From contig KV918793.1 of assembly GCA_002049455.2 (NCBI GenBank), forward strand, positions 342,128 to 406,127: 64,000 nucleotides of DNA, read 5' to 3'. Within the stretch, counting starts at the first letter, position 1, and every line of letters begins with the position of its first letter. The translations under genes and the position numbers were made by a program. Below the pieces are notes generated by a model, which saw only the letters and a list, made by a program, of their open reading frames with translations, made no database searches and was not told the DNA's origin. Below are positions 43,788 to 53,690 of the stretch, piece by piece. This DNA is from Porphyra umbilicalis (lineage: Eukaryota > Rhodophyta > Bangiophyceae > Bangiales > Bangiaceae).

Positions 43788-43794
43788 CAGATCG
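43788..43794 (+). repeat. 7-bp direct repeat CAGATCG, left flank of composite element
   Basis: CAGATCG directly precedes the TIR at 43795 and recurs at 63910-63916 directly after the last TIR base at 63909. No equivalent repeat flanks either half alone. Confidence 0.7.
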
Positions 43795-43856
43795 GGCGTA
43801 GGAATATCTACAATCCGCCGGCACGCCGCCGTCATCTGGGCATACGGGCTCCATTG
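43795..43856 (+). repeat. Left TIR of half-element X (62 bp)
   Basis: It starts GGCGTAGGAATATCTAC. It is the reverse complement of 53234-53295 with two mismatches; beyond 62 bp the arms diverge. Confidence 0.88.
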
Positions 43857-44631
43857 GCTGCCTTTCCGCGCCCTGAGGGCCTGCCGGCACGCCGCGTCCA
43901 CTGCCGATTGACGCCCGTGCCACTGCCACGGCCAATCATGTGCCTGCGTGACCCCCGTTCCAGGCCCCTTTGGCACGCCCTCCACAGCCTCGAAAATTGC
44001 CCGGGCTCGCCACAATTTTACTGCTTCCCACAAATCTCAGCATCACATTATGCGACCTGTTGTGACCGTTCCTCCTTACATTAATCAGGTGGACCGCGGA
44101 CCACCGACCACATGCCCAGCACCCCTTCAGGTGGGTCCCTCGGGCGGCCGCGCAGGCTCGCTCTCCGACTGCGCGCGCGTGGTGGTCTGGGTGCCCGCCC
44201 TGCAACGTTGGTGATGCTCCCACTTCCTGGGGCCCGGCCTGCTCGCCGATTGTCCTCTTCCCGCCTCGCCCCGGCGGCACGCTGCAACATGGTCGCACGT
44301 CGCACCCTCGCCCCATCACCCCCGGACGTCGGGGGGTGAGAACTCACTATCGGCCTACACCGTTGAATCCCCCTGGCCTCCCCGCACCCGGCTCCCCTCG
44401 ACGACGCTCTCTTCGGCTTTACCCCTCTCCTTGCGCCGTTGGCCCGCCTACTCTTCCCCCACGCATTCAATCGACCACCCCCCGGCACTTCCCCGTCTCC
44501 TCCCGCCACCCTCCTCTACCTGCTCTCGACTGGCCCCCGCACGGCCGCCCGGTGGCCTGTCACCGCCCAACCCGCGGCGGCTGGGCGGCACCGCACCACC
44601 GTTGGTCCTGGTGCCTGCTCTGGTGGTTGAC

Positions 44632-47600
44632 ATGGTCTCCAAAGCGGTGCGTGAGACGCACGCCAAGCTGAAAAAGAACATCAACCGTTTGGTCGGGAGC
44701 CGTATGACAACGGCGTCCGTAGCCAAGATCGAGGTATTGCTCGACCTGGTGGAGCATTTTTCCATTGACAACCCGACGATTAACTTCCACTTGCACATGT
44801 CCGGCTACGACCTCGGCGGCAAGGTGTTTTGGGTGCCCATCTTCGAGGATCAGGTCGTCCTGGACAGCCCTGCCAAGCGCGTGCTCAACATGGTCAACCG
44901 CTACATCGAGAGCGCGGACAGCATGCTTGCCGGCTCCACAACTTTACTGGAGGCAAAGCCCTGGCTTGCTCGTGCTAATAATCGGTCCTTCAAGAAGTCG
45001 CGCCCGCGTGGGCGTCCACCTTCGGCTTCTAACCTCACTGCTTCGACCACACCGTTAGCGGCGGGGGCTCCCTCGACTAAAGGAGCACCACCCGACGCAC
45101 CCCCCCCGTCTACTTTGCCGGATGATCCAGACGGCGCGGACGGCAACCGTACGGGCAGCGACGACGCGGCAACCGACAATGACGCGGGCAGCAACAACTC
45201 GGCCACCGACATGGATGATGAAATCCATTCGAGGGCGGTTCCAACGGGCGGCCGCAACCGGCCGTCGGCAAAGACCTGTCCCGAGACCGCCACCGCGCCT
45301 CTGCCGGTCATCACGAGCATGGCCACTAAGAACGTGGTGATGGAGTTTTTGACACGGTCAAGCAAGCCGCTGACGCTGATGAGGACCCTGGTACCTGCAA
45401 TGGTCAAGAGTGTGTGCAGCGGGGCCTCAGTCGCCAAGATCCGGATCAGCCGCCGCTGGTGGCCCAAGACGGACAAGGGCGAGTTGTGGGAGCAAACCGT
45501 CGAGGTGGAAAACAAGCTGCTGCGCGCGGCGGACAAGACCAAAGGCCCGACCGACGGCGAGACGCTGGTGTACCTGCGGAGAATGCTGGCCACGCGCTCG
45601 GCGCCCGCCACCGAGAGGGTGGCCGACATGCTGCTGATGGTCGAGAGGGAGCCCAATGCCAAGGCGACGCTCATCAAGTACAACCTCCGGCTGAAGCGGA
45701 CGCAGCTACGCCGCACCGTGACGATCGCGCCGATGACAGGCATCGCCATTGCGTCTGCAGAACCTGCCGGCCAAGGCCAGCCCGCTGCGCCAGCCGGCCA
45801 CAGCCAGCCCTCGGCGCACACTGGCCAAGGTCATCACACGGCGCCCGGACCTGCTGCCGTCGCGCGTCCCCAGAGCGCCCGCCTATCGCTTGCCGCGGCT
45901 GCGGCAGCGAGCGAGAGAGCACAAGAAAGTGCACCTGGCTCCGGGAATTGGCTCCATCATTCTGGGCTTTCGCATGGACCACGTGCTGTGGCGCCAGCGT
46001 TCGACCAGACGCGTGTGCGCGAGGCACTAGCGGCCGCCAAAGCCGCGATCGAAGAAGGCGCCGCGGCCGGAACGGCGGCGGCAGGGACTGCGGTGGCAAG
46101 GCTGCCTGCGCTAAGACCCGCGTTTAGAAGCACAGCGGCGGCACGGCCAGCGGCAGCACCACCTGCGGCGGTAAGGACGCCTGCGGCAAGGACGGTGGCG
46201 GTACCAACGGCCGCGGCAATGCTGCCTGCGGTAACGACGGCAGCGGCACCAACGGCGGCGACAAGGCCGCCTGCGGTAAGGACGGCGGCGGCACCAGCGG
46301 TGGCCGCAAGGACGTCTGCGGAATGGACGGTGGCTGGACCAACGGCGGCGGCAAGGCCACCTGCGGCAAGGACGGCGTTAAAACGTACGGCTGCAACAAC
46401 GCCGACCGCGGTACAGACGGCGGCGAAAAGGCCGCCTGCTGCAAGGTCAGCGTCCACAAGCTCGGCTGCGGCACCAACGGCGGCATCGCCAATGGCGTCG
46501 GCAATGCCGTGTGCGGCAAGGACAGTGCCTGCAAGCACGGCGGGAGTACGAAAGGTGACGGCATCAAGCGCGGCGACAAGGCCACCTGCAGCAAGAACGG
46601 CGTTGACGGGCACGGCGGCGGCACCGACGGCGGCGGCACCGACGACGTCGGCAAGGCCGTCTGCGGCAAGGACGGCACCTGCTGGCACGGCGGGGGTACG
46701 GACGGTGGCGGCACCAACGGCGGCGGCAAGGCCGCCTGCTGCAAGACCGGCGTTCACAGGCGCGGCGGCGGCACCGACGGTGGCGGAACCGAATGTGGTG
46801 GCACCTGCGGCTTGGGCTCCAGCGGTAGAGGCACCGACGGTGGCGGCAGGGGCGGCGGTGGCACCGATGGTGGCGGCAAGTGCGACGGCGGCACGGAAGG
46901 TGGCGGCAACGATGTCGGCGGCAAGGTCGTTGGCGGAAAGCACTGCGTTGGCAGGGGAGGCTGTGGCAAGCGCGGAGGCGGCAGGGACGCACAGGATGAG
47001 GTCGAAAACGCCGGGTGGGGCTGCGGCGTCGAACATTGCTGTTGCCGCTGCGGCTGTGGCAGTTCAGACGAAAGCGTCGCCTGCTGCACCATCGCGTACG
47101 CAGCGGCCTCCGACGGCGGCACCCCTGGCATTGACAACGCGTCCTCAGCCACCTCCACTGCTGACGCCGATGGTGCCAGACTCCACGTGGGCGCGGTTGC
47201 CCCCTACGGCGCAAGAGGTCCAGCCAGCAAATTTGCCGTGGGCGCGCTCGCTGCTGCCAAGATCTTCTCGTGCCGTCGGATCGGCGGCCGCTGCGAGGGC
47301 GACGCCATCGACGACTTCAACAGAGAGCAGGAACGAGCAGTCAAGTGCGTCAACTGCGGCGCCGTCGACAACAACGGCAGCATCGTCTCATAAGCCACCC
47401 CCGATTGCGTCTACGGCGTTTCCTGTGTTGCCGGTGGTGCCCGCCGCCATCGGCGTCCATGCGCGGCCGCCCTCCGCATTCCTGTCGACGTCCTCGAAAA
47501 ACGCGAGCGCTTCCGTCTCTGCTGTCGAGCCCTCTTCCAGTTCTCCCCTGAGACTACAGCCCGAAGCCCCGCCCCCCAAACCCCGTCTACCGTCTCACCG

Positions 47601-47805
47601 ACGCCCAACTTACCGAAACCGGGCGGTACTCTCGCCGATTTACCGGCTCCCGACGAGATGCCGCACGACGAGATGCCACCCAACGAGCGGCAGCTGCACA
47701 AGCTGCCACCTGAGGAAGTCCAGAGAGGCAGAACGGCACATCTGGTGGGTGCTCCTGCCCCGCCACCCAAGCGGCCCACGGCTGCAGCCCCACCACGGCG
47801 GCTAA
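44632..47805 (+). CDS. Unknown large protein with Ala/Pro/Thr repeat region
   Basis: ATG 44632 follows a pyrimidine-rich leader and opens a 1057-codon frame. Residues 1-125 look globular (KLKKNINRLVGSRM, HLHMSGYDLGGKVFWVP). An acidic Asp/Asn-rich linker follows, then a second globular part at about 220-370 (KNVVMEFLTRSSKPLTLMRT, ISRRWWPKTDKGELWEQ). From about 46080 to 46990 the frame is a degenerate tandem repeat of Ala/Pro/Thr/Arg units, and a Ser/Pro-rich tail follows. The frame probably leaves the true coding phase near 47530-47600, where the overlapping next frame takes over. I recognise no domain. As the first gene inside the TIR of X it may encode an element-specific DNA-binding or accessory protein. 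That is inference from position. Confidence 0.5.
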   Translation: MVSKAVRETHAKLKKNINRLVGSRMTTASVAKIEVLLDLVEHFSIDNPTINFHLHMSGYDLGGKVFWVPIFEDQVVLDSPAKRVLNMVNRYIESADSMLAGSTTLLEAKPWLARANNRSFKKSRPRGRPPSASNLTASTTPLAAGAPSTKGAPPDAPPPSTLPDDPDGADGNRTGSDDAATDNDAGSNNSATDMDDEIHSRAVPTGGRNRPSAKTCPETATAPLPVITSMATKNVVMEFLTRSSKPLTLMRTLVPAMVKSVCSGASVAKIRISRRWWPKTDKGELWEQTVEVENKLLRAADKTKGPTDGETLVYLRRMLATRSAPATERVADMLLMVEREPNAKATLIKYNLRLKRTQLRRTVTIAPMTGIAIASAEPAGQGQPAAPAGHSQPSAHTGQGHHTAPGPAAVARPQSARLSLAAAAAASERAQESAPGSGNWLHHSGLSHGPRAVAPAFDQTRVREALAAAKAAIEEGAAAGTAAAGTAVARLPALRPAFRSTAAARPAAAPPAAVRTPAARTVAVPTAAAMLPAVTTAAAPTAATRPPAVRTAAAPAVAARTSAEWTVAGPTAAARPPAARTALKRTAATTPTAVQTAAKRPPAARSASTSSAAAPTAASPMASAMPCAARTVPASTAGVRKVTASSAATRPPAARTALTGTAAAPTAAAPTTSARPSAARTAPAGTAGVRTVAAPTAAARPPAARPAFTGAAAAPTVAEPNVVAPAAWAPAVEAPTVAAGAAVAPMVAASATAARKVAATMSAARSLAESTALAGEAVASAEAAGTHRMRSKTPGGAAASNIAVAAAAVAVQTKASPAAPSRTQRPPTAAPLALTTRPQPPPLLTPMVPDSTWARLPPTAQEVQPANLPWARSLLPRSSRAVGSAAAARATPSTTSTESRNEQSSASTAAPSTTTAASSHKPPPIASTAFPVLPVVPAAIGVHARPPSAFLSTSSKNASASVSAVEPSSSSPLRLQPEAPPPKPRLPSHRRPTYRNRAVLSPIYRLPTRCRTTRCHPTSGSCTSCHLRKSREAERHIWWVLLPRHPSGPRLQPHHGG

Positions 47806-48758
47806 GGGCGGCAGCAAGGACGTCGGCGGTAACTGCCGCCCCTTCTGTGAGGTCGATGGCAGCCAGGCAGCTGGCAGCAGCCGCTGCGGCTGGCGCATCC
47901 AAACCGCAGCCAGCCCAAAGACGGCCGCCAGCTGCCAAGCCGCCGCCGCCGGCCAAGCCACCTGCGGTGCCAGAGCCGCCCTTGGCCCAGACGCCAGAGG
48001 CCCAGCCGCCGCCAGCGGCCAAGCCGCCGCCGCCGGCCAAGCTGCCATCGGTTCCTAGGCCCCCGTCGGCCGAGCCGCGAGTGGCGCGCAATGTGCGAGT
48101 GGCATCTAAGCCGCCGCTGCCGCCCAAGCCGCCGTTGCCGCCTAAGACAAATTCCGCCCCATCTACAAGGGGTGCGCACTCCACGGCGATGCGGGCGGCC
48201 TCCGGGTCATCGACGGCGGCGGCGTCAAGGCGGGCAACGACACCGGCCGTGCGCACAACTCGTGCTGCAATGAAGGCATCCCTGCGAAAAGGGACGCCCG
48301 CAATGGCGACGCGGGGGACCACCAAAGCGTCGGCGCCGGCTCCCCAAGAGCGAAACCCCGCGACTACACCGATGTCAGTTGCGCGCGGAAGCCGCGCGCC
48401 GACTGCCACGTCGGCGTCCCCCCCAAGGCCCTCACGAACCGGCATTGCGGCGGCAGTGGCCGCCATGACTGCGGCGCTGACCCCGTGGCCACCTCTAGCG
48501 ACGGGCGGTACGTCGGCGAGGGAGGACGGCGAGGCTTCCGCAAGCCCGACTGCTGGACGGGGTGGAGACCAGGCGGCCCGTCTTCGCGGTTCAAAGCGAC
48601 CACGTGCTAGCCCTGGCGACACTGTGCGCAATGCGGAAGAGCCGGCCCCCAAGTCTTTGCGGAGAGCGTCGGCCGCCAAGTCGGCGCCACAAGAGCCAGC
48701 GAAGAAGCCGGTGCGACGGTCGCCCCGTAAGACGGGGCGCGGTGGTCAAGGGCGTTGA
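47658..48758 (+). CDS. Pro/Ala/Lys-rich basic protein, likely 3' part of the previous gene
   Basis: This 366-codon frame overlaps the end of the preceding frame in another phase. Open sequence in this phase reaches back to about 47525 with natural composition (KPGGTLADLPAPDEMPHDEM). That suggests it is joined to the upstream gene by an intron or a single-base indel (a CAG acceptor-like site precedes TTCTCCCCTGAG near 47541). The protein is rich in KPP/PAKPP units, then Arg/Lys, ending KKPVRRSPRKTGRGG, an AT-hook-like basic tail that suits DNA binding. No family is recognised. It ends at TGA, 48756-48758. Confidence 0.4.
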   Translation: MPHDEMPPNERQLHKLPPEEVQRGRTAHLVGAPAPPPKRPTAAAPPRRLRAAARTSAVTAAPSVRSMAARQLAAAAAAGASKPQPAQRRPPAAKPPPPAKPPAVPEPPLAQTPEAQPPPAAKPPPPAKLPSVPRPPSAEPRVARNVRVASKPPLPPKPPLPPKTNSAPSTRGAHSTAMRAASGSSTAAASRRATTPAVRTTRAAMKASLRKGTPAMATRGTTKASAPAPQERNPATTPMSVARGSRAPTATSASPPRPSRTGIAAAVAAMTAALTPWPPLATGGTSAREDGEASASPTAGRGGDQAARLRGSKRPRASPGDTVRNAEEPAPKSLRRASAAKSAPQEPAKKPVRRSPRKTGRGGQGR

Positions 48759-49060
48759 AGATGCAGACTGACGTGTTCTTGCCGTGTCTATTTTGGCGTT
48801 CATCATGCTTCTCTCCGCTTGACCTTTTGGACTGCTTTGTACAATGAGTGCGTAGGCAATGGCAGGCTCTTTATCATCCAATGGACAGCTAAATGACAGA
48901 AAAACATGCCTCGCCGCGCTCGGCTGCCAAGCGTACGGTTCCTGGATGGGACTCACACACAACGCAAGTCAGCTCCAGGAAGAAGACGAGTTCAACGATG
49001 AAGCGGTTTGTATTTTCTCCTGGAGTTAGTATCCATCGTCGTCAAAGTGCAGCAGTCGCA

Positions 49061-49068
49061 TATAAATA
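49061..49068 (+). promoter_or_regulatory. TATA-like box TATAAATA
   Basis: TATAAATA stands out in a GC-rich region 30-40 bp upstream of the first ATG at 49100 and 374 bp upstream of ATG 49442. It is probably the core promoter of the following small gene. Confidence 0.4.
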
Positions 49069-49441
49069 TGAAGAGAAGTACTTCACATGATCAAGTTCTA
49101 TGGCATGTCTGACCCCAAAGTACGGTGGACGCAAGAAGCGGTTGACCGCCTTTTTGGGAGCTGCCCCAGAGCATGCCTTTCAGGGGGCGGGTGGGGGGGC
49201 TGCTCAAGTGGTCCTCGAGGCGCTCGCGGTAGTCGCAGGCACCCGCCTCCATCGGGCAGTATATCATGCCACCCGCTGGCCTCGTTCGTCCCCAGCATCC
49301 TCTTCTTGCCCCTCGCCATCTGCCCCGCTCATGTGTGCGCTTTTTTTCCGCCCCCCCCCCTCATCCCCGCTTCCTCCACTTCACTTCGCTTCCTCATTCC
49401 CCGCCTTTGCCATCCTCCCTCTTACTCCACTCTCCCTGACC

Positions 49442-49897
49442 ATGGACGCCCCCCACATTCCGGTCTGCCTCCACACTGACCGCACCGCGCCCTTGAAGCA
49501 CCCGATGTACCTGGCGGCGGTCAAGCGCGGGGAGGCGCACCCAGCCGTCACCGCCTTCATCGCTCACGATGTTTTGCGCATGGTGGCAACACACGTCGTC
49601 AAGCTGGTGCCGCCACCCAACCAAGCGAACATGTTCAAGGCGCAGCGTTTTTTGCGGACCGTGCGGGAGGGGTGCTTTTCGCGTCCTGTGTTTTGTATTT
49701 CGATCTGTGAACTGCTTTTTGTACCGGTGGGCGAGTCAGACACCGAGTATCGTAGGTCCCTCCGCCGGGTTGTCGCTGAGTTTGCGGGTAGTGTCTGGGA
49801 CGTGATGTACCGCGCTGAGTGTGCGTGCAAGGAGCACGGAGGTGCGGCGGGGGCGGACGACGACGTGCATCCGCAGTCACACGCCTGCTTTGAGTAG
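49442..49897 (+). CDS. Unknown 151-residue protein in X
   Basis: ATG 49442 follows a CT-rich tract (CTCCACTCTCCCTGACC) and opens a frame of 151 residues of ordinary composition. The frame is also open upstream to ATG 49100, but that part is Ser/Pro-rich leader-like sequence. Visible segments are HPMYLAAVKRGEAHPAVTAF, an alternating hydrophobic helix (VLRMVATHVVKLVP) and a C-terminal Cys pair (ECACKEH). A TATA-like box lies upstream. I recognise no family. It sits between the large X genes and the VAPTAA repeat array, so it may be an accessory protein of the element. Confidence 0.45.
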   Translation: MDAPHIPVCLHTDRTAPLKHPMYLAAVKRGEAHPAVTAFIAHDVLRMVATHVVKLVPPPNQANMFKAQRFLRTVREGCFSRPVFCISICELLFVPVGESDTEYRRSLRRVVAEFAGSVWDVMYRAECACKEHGGAAGADDDVHPQSHACFE

Positions 49898-50279
49898 CTC
49901 GAGTCTGATTACATATGTCCATATCTTCTTTGTCCACTACCTCATTAATGTTGGCTACGTTCGAGAGCCCGAGGGGATACATGCTATATCATGGGTGGAG
50001 TTCTCGTCAACACACCCCACCGTCCTACCCCAACCGACGACGCGTGCTAGTGACGACGAGAATCACATTTCTATCCGATATCCCACCCGCGTAGCCCGCC
50101 TGCAGCTTCTCCATCCAACGCCGCCACGCTGACGGCTACGACAGACCGCATCGTCGGTCACAGCCATATCCGCCACCACAACAGCCCCGGCGGCGCACGA
50201 CCGCCCGCTGCACGACGAAGTGCGCGGCAGTCGCGACAGGCACACTGCCACCGGCCGCCTCCTCCATCTAAACGGCCAT

Positions 50280-51620
50280 CGCCTTATCGGACGCGATCAT
50301 CTTGGCTCGTCGTTGGCCCCAACGACTGTGGCGGCAGCGCGCCTACGTTTGTCGGCCAACGGAGAAACCTCAGCAGGGTGCGCGCCGCCCGGCGCGCCGG
50401 CGCGTTGGCAGGCGCCGTTGGCACCATCAGGAGCGTGCCATCAGCCACTTCGACCATGTTGCAGGCCACCAGCATGTCGTGGCCGAATGCCTGATCGCCG
50501 ATGGCGGCCGCGGCGGTGGGCGCAACGTCCGACTCCACCACCGCTAGCGTGTCACCTGGCGCCACGTCGGCGGGCGTTGTGGTGCACGACTGGTTGCAGT
50601 TCGCCGCCTCCCCCTTTGTGGTGGCCAACACCTGAGCTTTGGCGGTCGGCTGGGCGACAACGGGGGCGGCGACGGTCACGGCTACGCCTGCTCCGACCCA
50701 CACAGCCGCATCGGTCGGCCGCGAAAGCACAAAAGCAGCAGACGCGAGCTTGCCCTCGGCCGGCAGGTTGGCGCCGACGGCGGCGGCGGTGGACGTCGCC
50801 ACGCCCGCCCCCAGCAACACCTCTGCGCCCGCGGGCGGCGGCGGGCGGCCGCGTACACCGTCTTGATGGCGACGGCCTCGTAGACGGCGGTCGGTCAGTG
50901 GCCGACAGGGGCGGCGGCGGGATGCGCTCGTCGTCGTCGGCTGCGTCCCACTTCTTGGTGGCCACCGCCTGGTCGGCGCTGGTTGGCTTAGCGACGACTA
51001 GGGCGTCGACGGTCGCGGCCACATTCGGCCCCATCACCGCCACCGCGTCGGCGTGGCAAACGTCGGAGGGCGGCCGTGAGCTACCAGACGGTCACGACCA
51101 CGTCAGTCTGCTGCCGGTAGGCGTGCGTCGCTCGTCATACGGGCAGATTGCCGTTGGCAATCTCTACCGTCTTCTTGGCCACAACCCCGTCGGCGGCGGT
51201 CGGAGAGGCGCCGACGGCGGCGGTGTCGGTCGGCGCCATGTCCATCTCCACCACTGCCGCCGTGTCAGCCCGCAACATGTCGGCAGGCGTGGTGGACAAG
51301 ATAGGCTCGTCTGCGGCGACCGCCTCTTTCTCATTGGTGGCCATCGCCTCGTCGTTGGCGGTCGGCTTCGCGACATTGGAAGAGGCAGCGGTCGGGGCCA
51401 CGCCAGTCTCCACCACCGCCGCCGCGCCGGCCGGCGGAACGTCTCCAGAGGTGGTGCACGGGACGCGCAGGCTTCCGTGGTCGGCTTGGCGACAATACCG
51501 AAGGCAGCGGTCGCGGCCACGCCAGTCTCCACCACCGCCGACGCGTCGGCCGGCGAAACGTCACCAGGGTGGTGCACAGGACGGGCAGGCTTCCGTGGGT
51601 CGATTCTCGCGGATGGTGGT
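50280..51620 (-). repeat. VAPTAA-type repeat array in X
   Basis: Degenerate direct repeats with a period of roughly 150-170 bp carry the landmark GGCGGTCGGCT(T/G)..GCGAC (about 50645, 50978, 51195, 51360, 51479). On the minus strand they encode variants of a ~50-residue unit with the core VETGVAPTAA...VAKPTANDEA.AT. Similar arrays lie in K at 56020-57130 (same strand) and 58100-59460 (opposite strand). Frames are often broken. It may be a decayed repeat protein or a purely structural subrepeat of this element family. Confidence 0.65.
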
Positions 51621-51679
51621 GACCACCGCCTTCTTTGCGGCCGCCAGGCAGCCGCGCATGATCTCCACGACTGTGGCGT

Positions 51680-53233
51680 TCCCTTAGATCTCGGCCACGT
51701 GCGATCGCTTACCGGCAGCGACTGCGACGCGGCGCCTCTCGGGTGGTCCGTGCGAGAGGGAGTGGAAAGCAAGGGGTAGCAGGGGGTACCAAGAAAATGA
51801 GGGGCGGGAGTCAGAAGCAGGGGAAAGAGGGTAGAAAAGCGGGGGGGGATCGGGTACCCAGGCGAGGGGGTGGGGAAAGCATGGAGAGTTACAATGCACG
51901 ATGGCGGTAGTCCCGGCTGAAGTGCACACCTGCGATGGTTTGCACGCCGCTCCGGGCCGCCGCCAAAGTCGGTAGGGCTGGTGGGAGACGGTAGTGCGAA
52001 GCGGGAGCGGCCGAAAAAAATGCTGTCCCTCACAAACGGAAGAGGTCAGCTCCGCGCCGTCGTGACGGTGGCATGGCACTGCGGGGCACCTGTCCGACGG
52101 TCACAGACCGGTGATGTGGGGGAAAGGGCTGGCCGCCACCGAGGCCACGAGAGTGGCGCTGAGGTGCACCAGGGCGGGTTCCACAAGGTTCCTGGAGGGT
52201 CCAGCCAGAAGAAGCCGCTGGGGGCCCCCCAAGTGCCGCGTGGAGCCCTCAAACTGCTACGTGGAGCCCGTGGGTGTGCGTGAGGCTATCACCACAAGAG
52301 CGCACCCTCTTGTGACAGCAGGAGGACATTGAAACTGTAAAGGGGGGGCGACAATCAATGTAAACGATGCCACGGTGGCGATCTGCACGGTCATTCTGGC
52401 GCGCTGTATGCGTGTAGCAAAGCAGCGCGTGTGTGGTGAAAGGGGTGCCGACGTTGTGGCCACCTCCACCCCACCCTCCTGACCTGATGAGGACAGGAAC
52501 CAGAGCGACAGGAAACCGGCGGTGGACGACCGGCTGACCTGCAATTGAAAAGGTGTCGGCATGCATGCTTCGGCAGCACATCCATGGTTGGGATCGAACT
52601 TTGGCAATAGTGTATCAGATACAGATTCTGCAACGAGCCTCTTCCGCCAATGAGGCCCGCACTCGAGACGACGCCAAGATCTAACCGTGTGAGATCCAAA
52701 ATATTTCCGATGGATATCTAGAGTTTCAGTGATTGCTCGCTACAAGATCGCCAGCCATCCAAAATGACCTGCGTTTCCAGGTCGTCAAGGGGGGTAAATG
52801 TGAACAACTGCGAGGGCCTTGCTAATTCACTCCCAATGTTCTAGCGAGAACTCACTGTACTGACAGAAACTGGTGCCTTCAGAGCATTGTTTTATTGTCA
52901 TTGCTCTGCTCGTCGGCGATCCTTGCAACCGGCTGATCCAACCAGTTGAGGCCGGGTCACGTGGGACGGAAGGACAGCGTTGCGAGGAGAATCTTGCAGC
53001 GTCCCATTGCCGTTGCACTCCACCATCCTCCAGGAGTGTGCCCCCTTCCCACACGGTTACGGCTGCAGCTCCCCGGTGTACATCCACCTGCCAGTGGCAT
53101 GGTGCTTCCTGGGCTGCTGGCGCATGCTCATTTGCCGGTGGCCTTGTGTTCTCTGGGATGTTCGCGTCTCTCTGAGGCAGGACCCGAGTCTGACACTACT
53201 GCATGGCAAGATGTCCCGCATTGGCAGGCTCAG
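51680..53233. other. Non-coding right part of X
   Basis: There is a G run near 51840 and a GGAGCC(C/T)-type duplication near 52215-52270. A 15-base match to the conserved 5' stem of U6 snRNA (52567-52581) lacks the rest of U6. Open frames are short and without motifs. I see no gene. Confidence 0.45.
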
Positions 53234-53295
53234 CAATGGAGCCCGTATGCCCAGATGACGGCGGCGTGCCGGCGGATCGTAGGTATTCCTACGCC
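53234..53295 (-). repeat. Right TIR of half-element X
   Basis: It is the inverted copy of 43795-43856 with two mismatches. It abuts, and shares one base with, the left TIR of K, giving an imperfect palindrome at 53234-53395. Confidence 0.88.
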
Positions 53296-53395
53296 ACAAA
53301 GGAACCCACCGGATCCGCCGGCACGCCAACGTCACCGGCTCTTACGTGCTCCATTGGCCGCCGATCCAGGCCGTATGCGACTGTCGGCACGGCAC
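53295..53395 (+). repeat. Left TIR of half-element K (101 bp)
   Basis: It starts CACAAAGGAACCCACC. On my reading it is identical over 101 bp to the reverse complement of 63809-63909. It is related to the X TIR by the blocks GATCCGCCGGCACGCC and GCTCCATTG. Confidence 0.92.
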
Positions 53396-53496
53396 ATCCG
53401 CTGCTCGGATACTGCGAAAGTTTCGGCGCCCTGGCGCGGGCGCGCCCACGCGGCGGCGAGCGTGGAGGAGCCCGTTGCGTCGGCACGTCACATGCC

Positions 53497-53690
53497 CACA
53501 CGTGCCCTGCGCAGGGGCGCGCGCTGGTCTGAGCGATTGGTCGCTCGCCTACGCCGGCACGTGTGCTGCGCATGGGCGCGTGCTGGTCAGGGTGATTGGT
53601 CGCGCGCCTACGCTGGCACGTGTGCTACGCAGGGGCGCGCGCAGGTCTGGGTGATTGGTCGCGCGCGCTGCGCCGGATGCGAGCCACCCT
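53497..53690 (+). repeat. 59-bp subterminal tandem repeats, about three units
   Basis: The motif GATTGGTCGC recurs at 53535, 53594 and 53653, an exact 59-bp spacing. It alternates with CACGTGTGCT(G/A)CGCA(T/G)GGGCGCG. Subterminal direct repeats often serve as transposase binding sites; that role is inferred here. Confidence 0.8.

Noticed and set aside
43870-43900. Extra CCGGCACGCCGCG motif near the X left TIR, as a possible CRISPR-like or tandem repeat
   Set aside because: It is a single partial copy of the TIR core. There is no regular repeat-spacer pattern anywhere in the window.
46323-47393. Cys/Gly-rich 356-codon frame resembling a metallothionein-like or keratin-like repeat protein
   Set aside because: It is another phase of the Ala/Pro/Thr repeat region inside a longer frame that starts upstream with globular sequence. 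The Cys come from TGC in the GCCTGCGGCAAG repeat.
52585-52605. tRNA T-arm-like sequence (TTCGATCCCAAC on the minus strand)
   Set aside because: The flanking bases do not pair as a T stem, and no A box, anticodon arm or acceptor stem can be placed at tRNA distances.
52560-52660. 15-base exact match to the conserved U6 snRNA 5' stem (GCTTCGGCAGCACAT)
   Set aside because: The pairing half of the stem is incomplete, the ACAGAGA box and the 3' part of U6 are absent, and no T-run terminator follows at the right distance. At most it is a chance match or a tiny relic.
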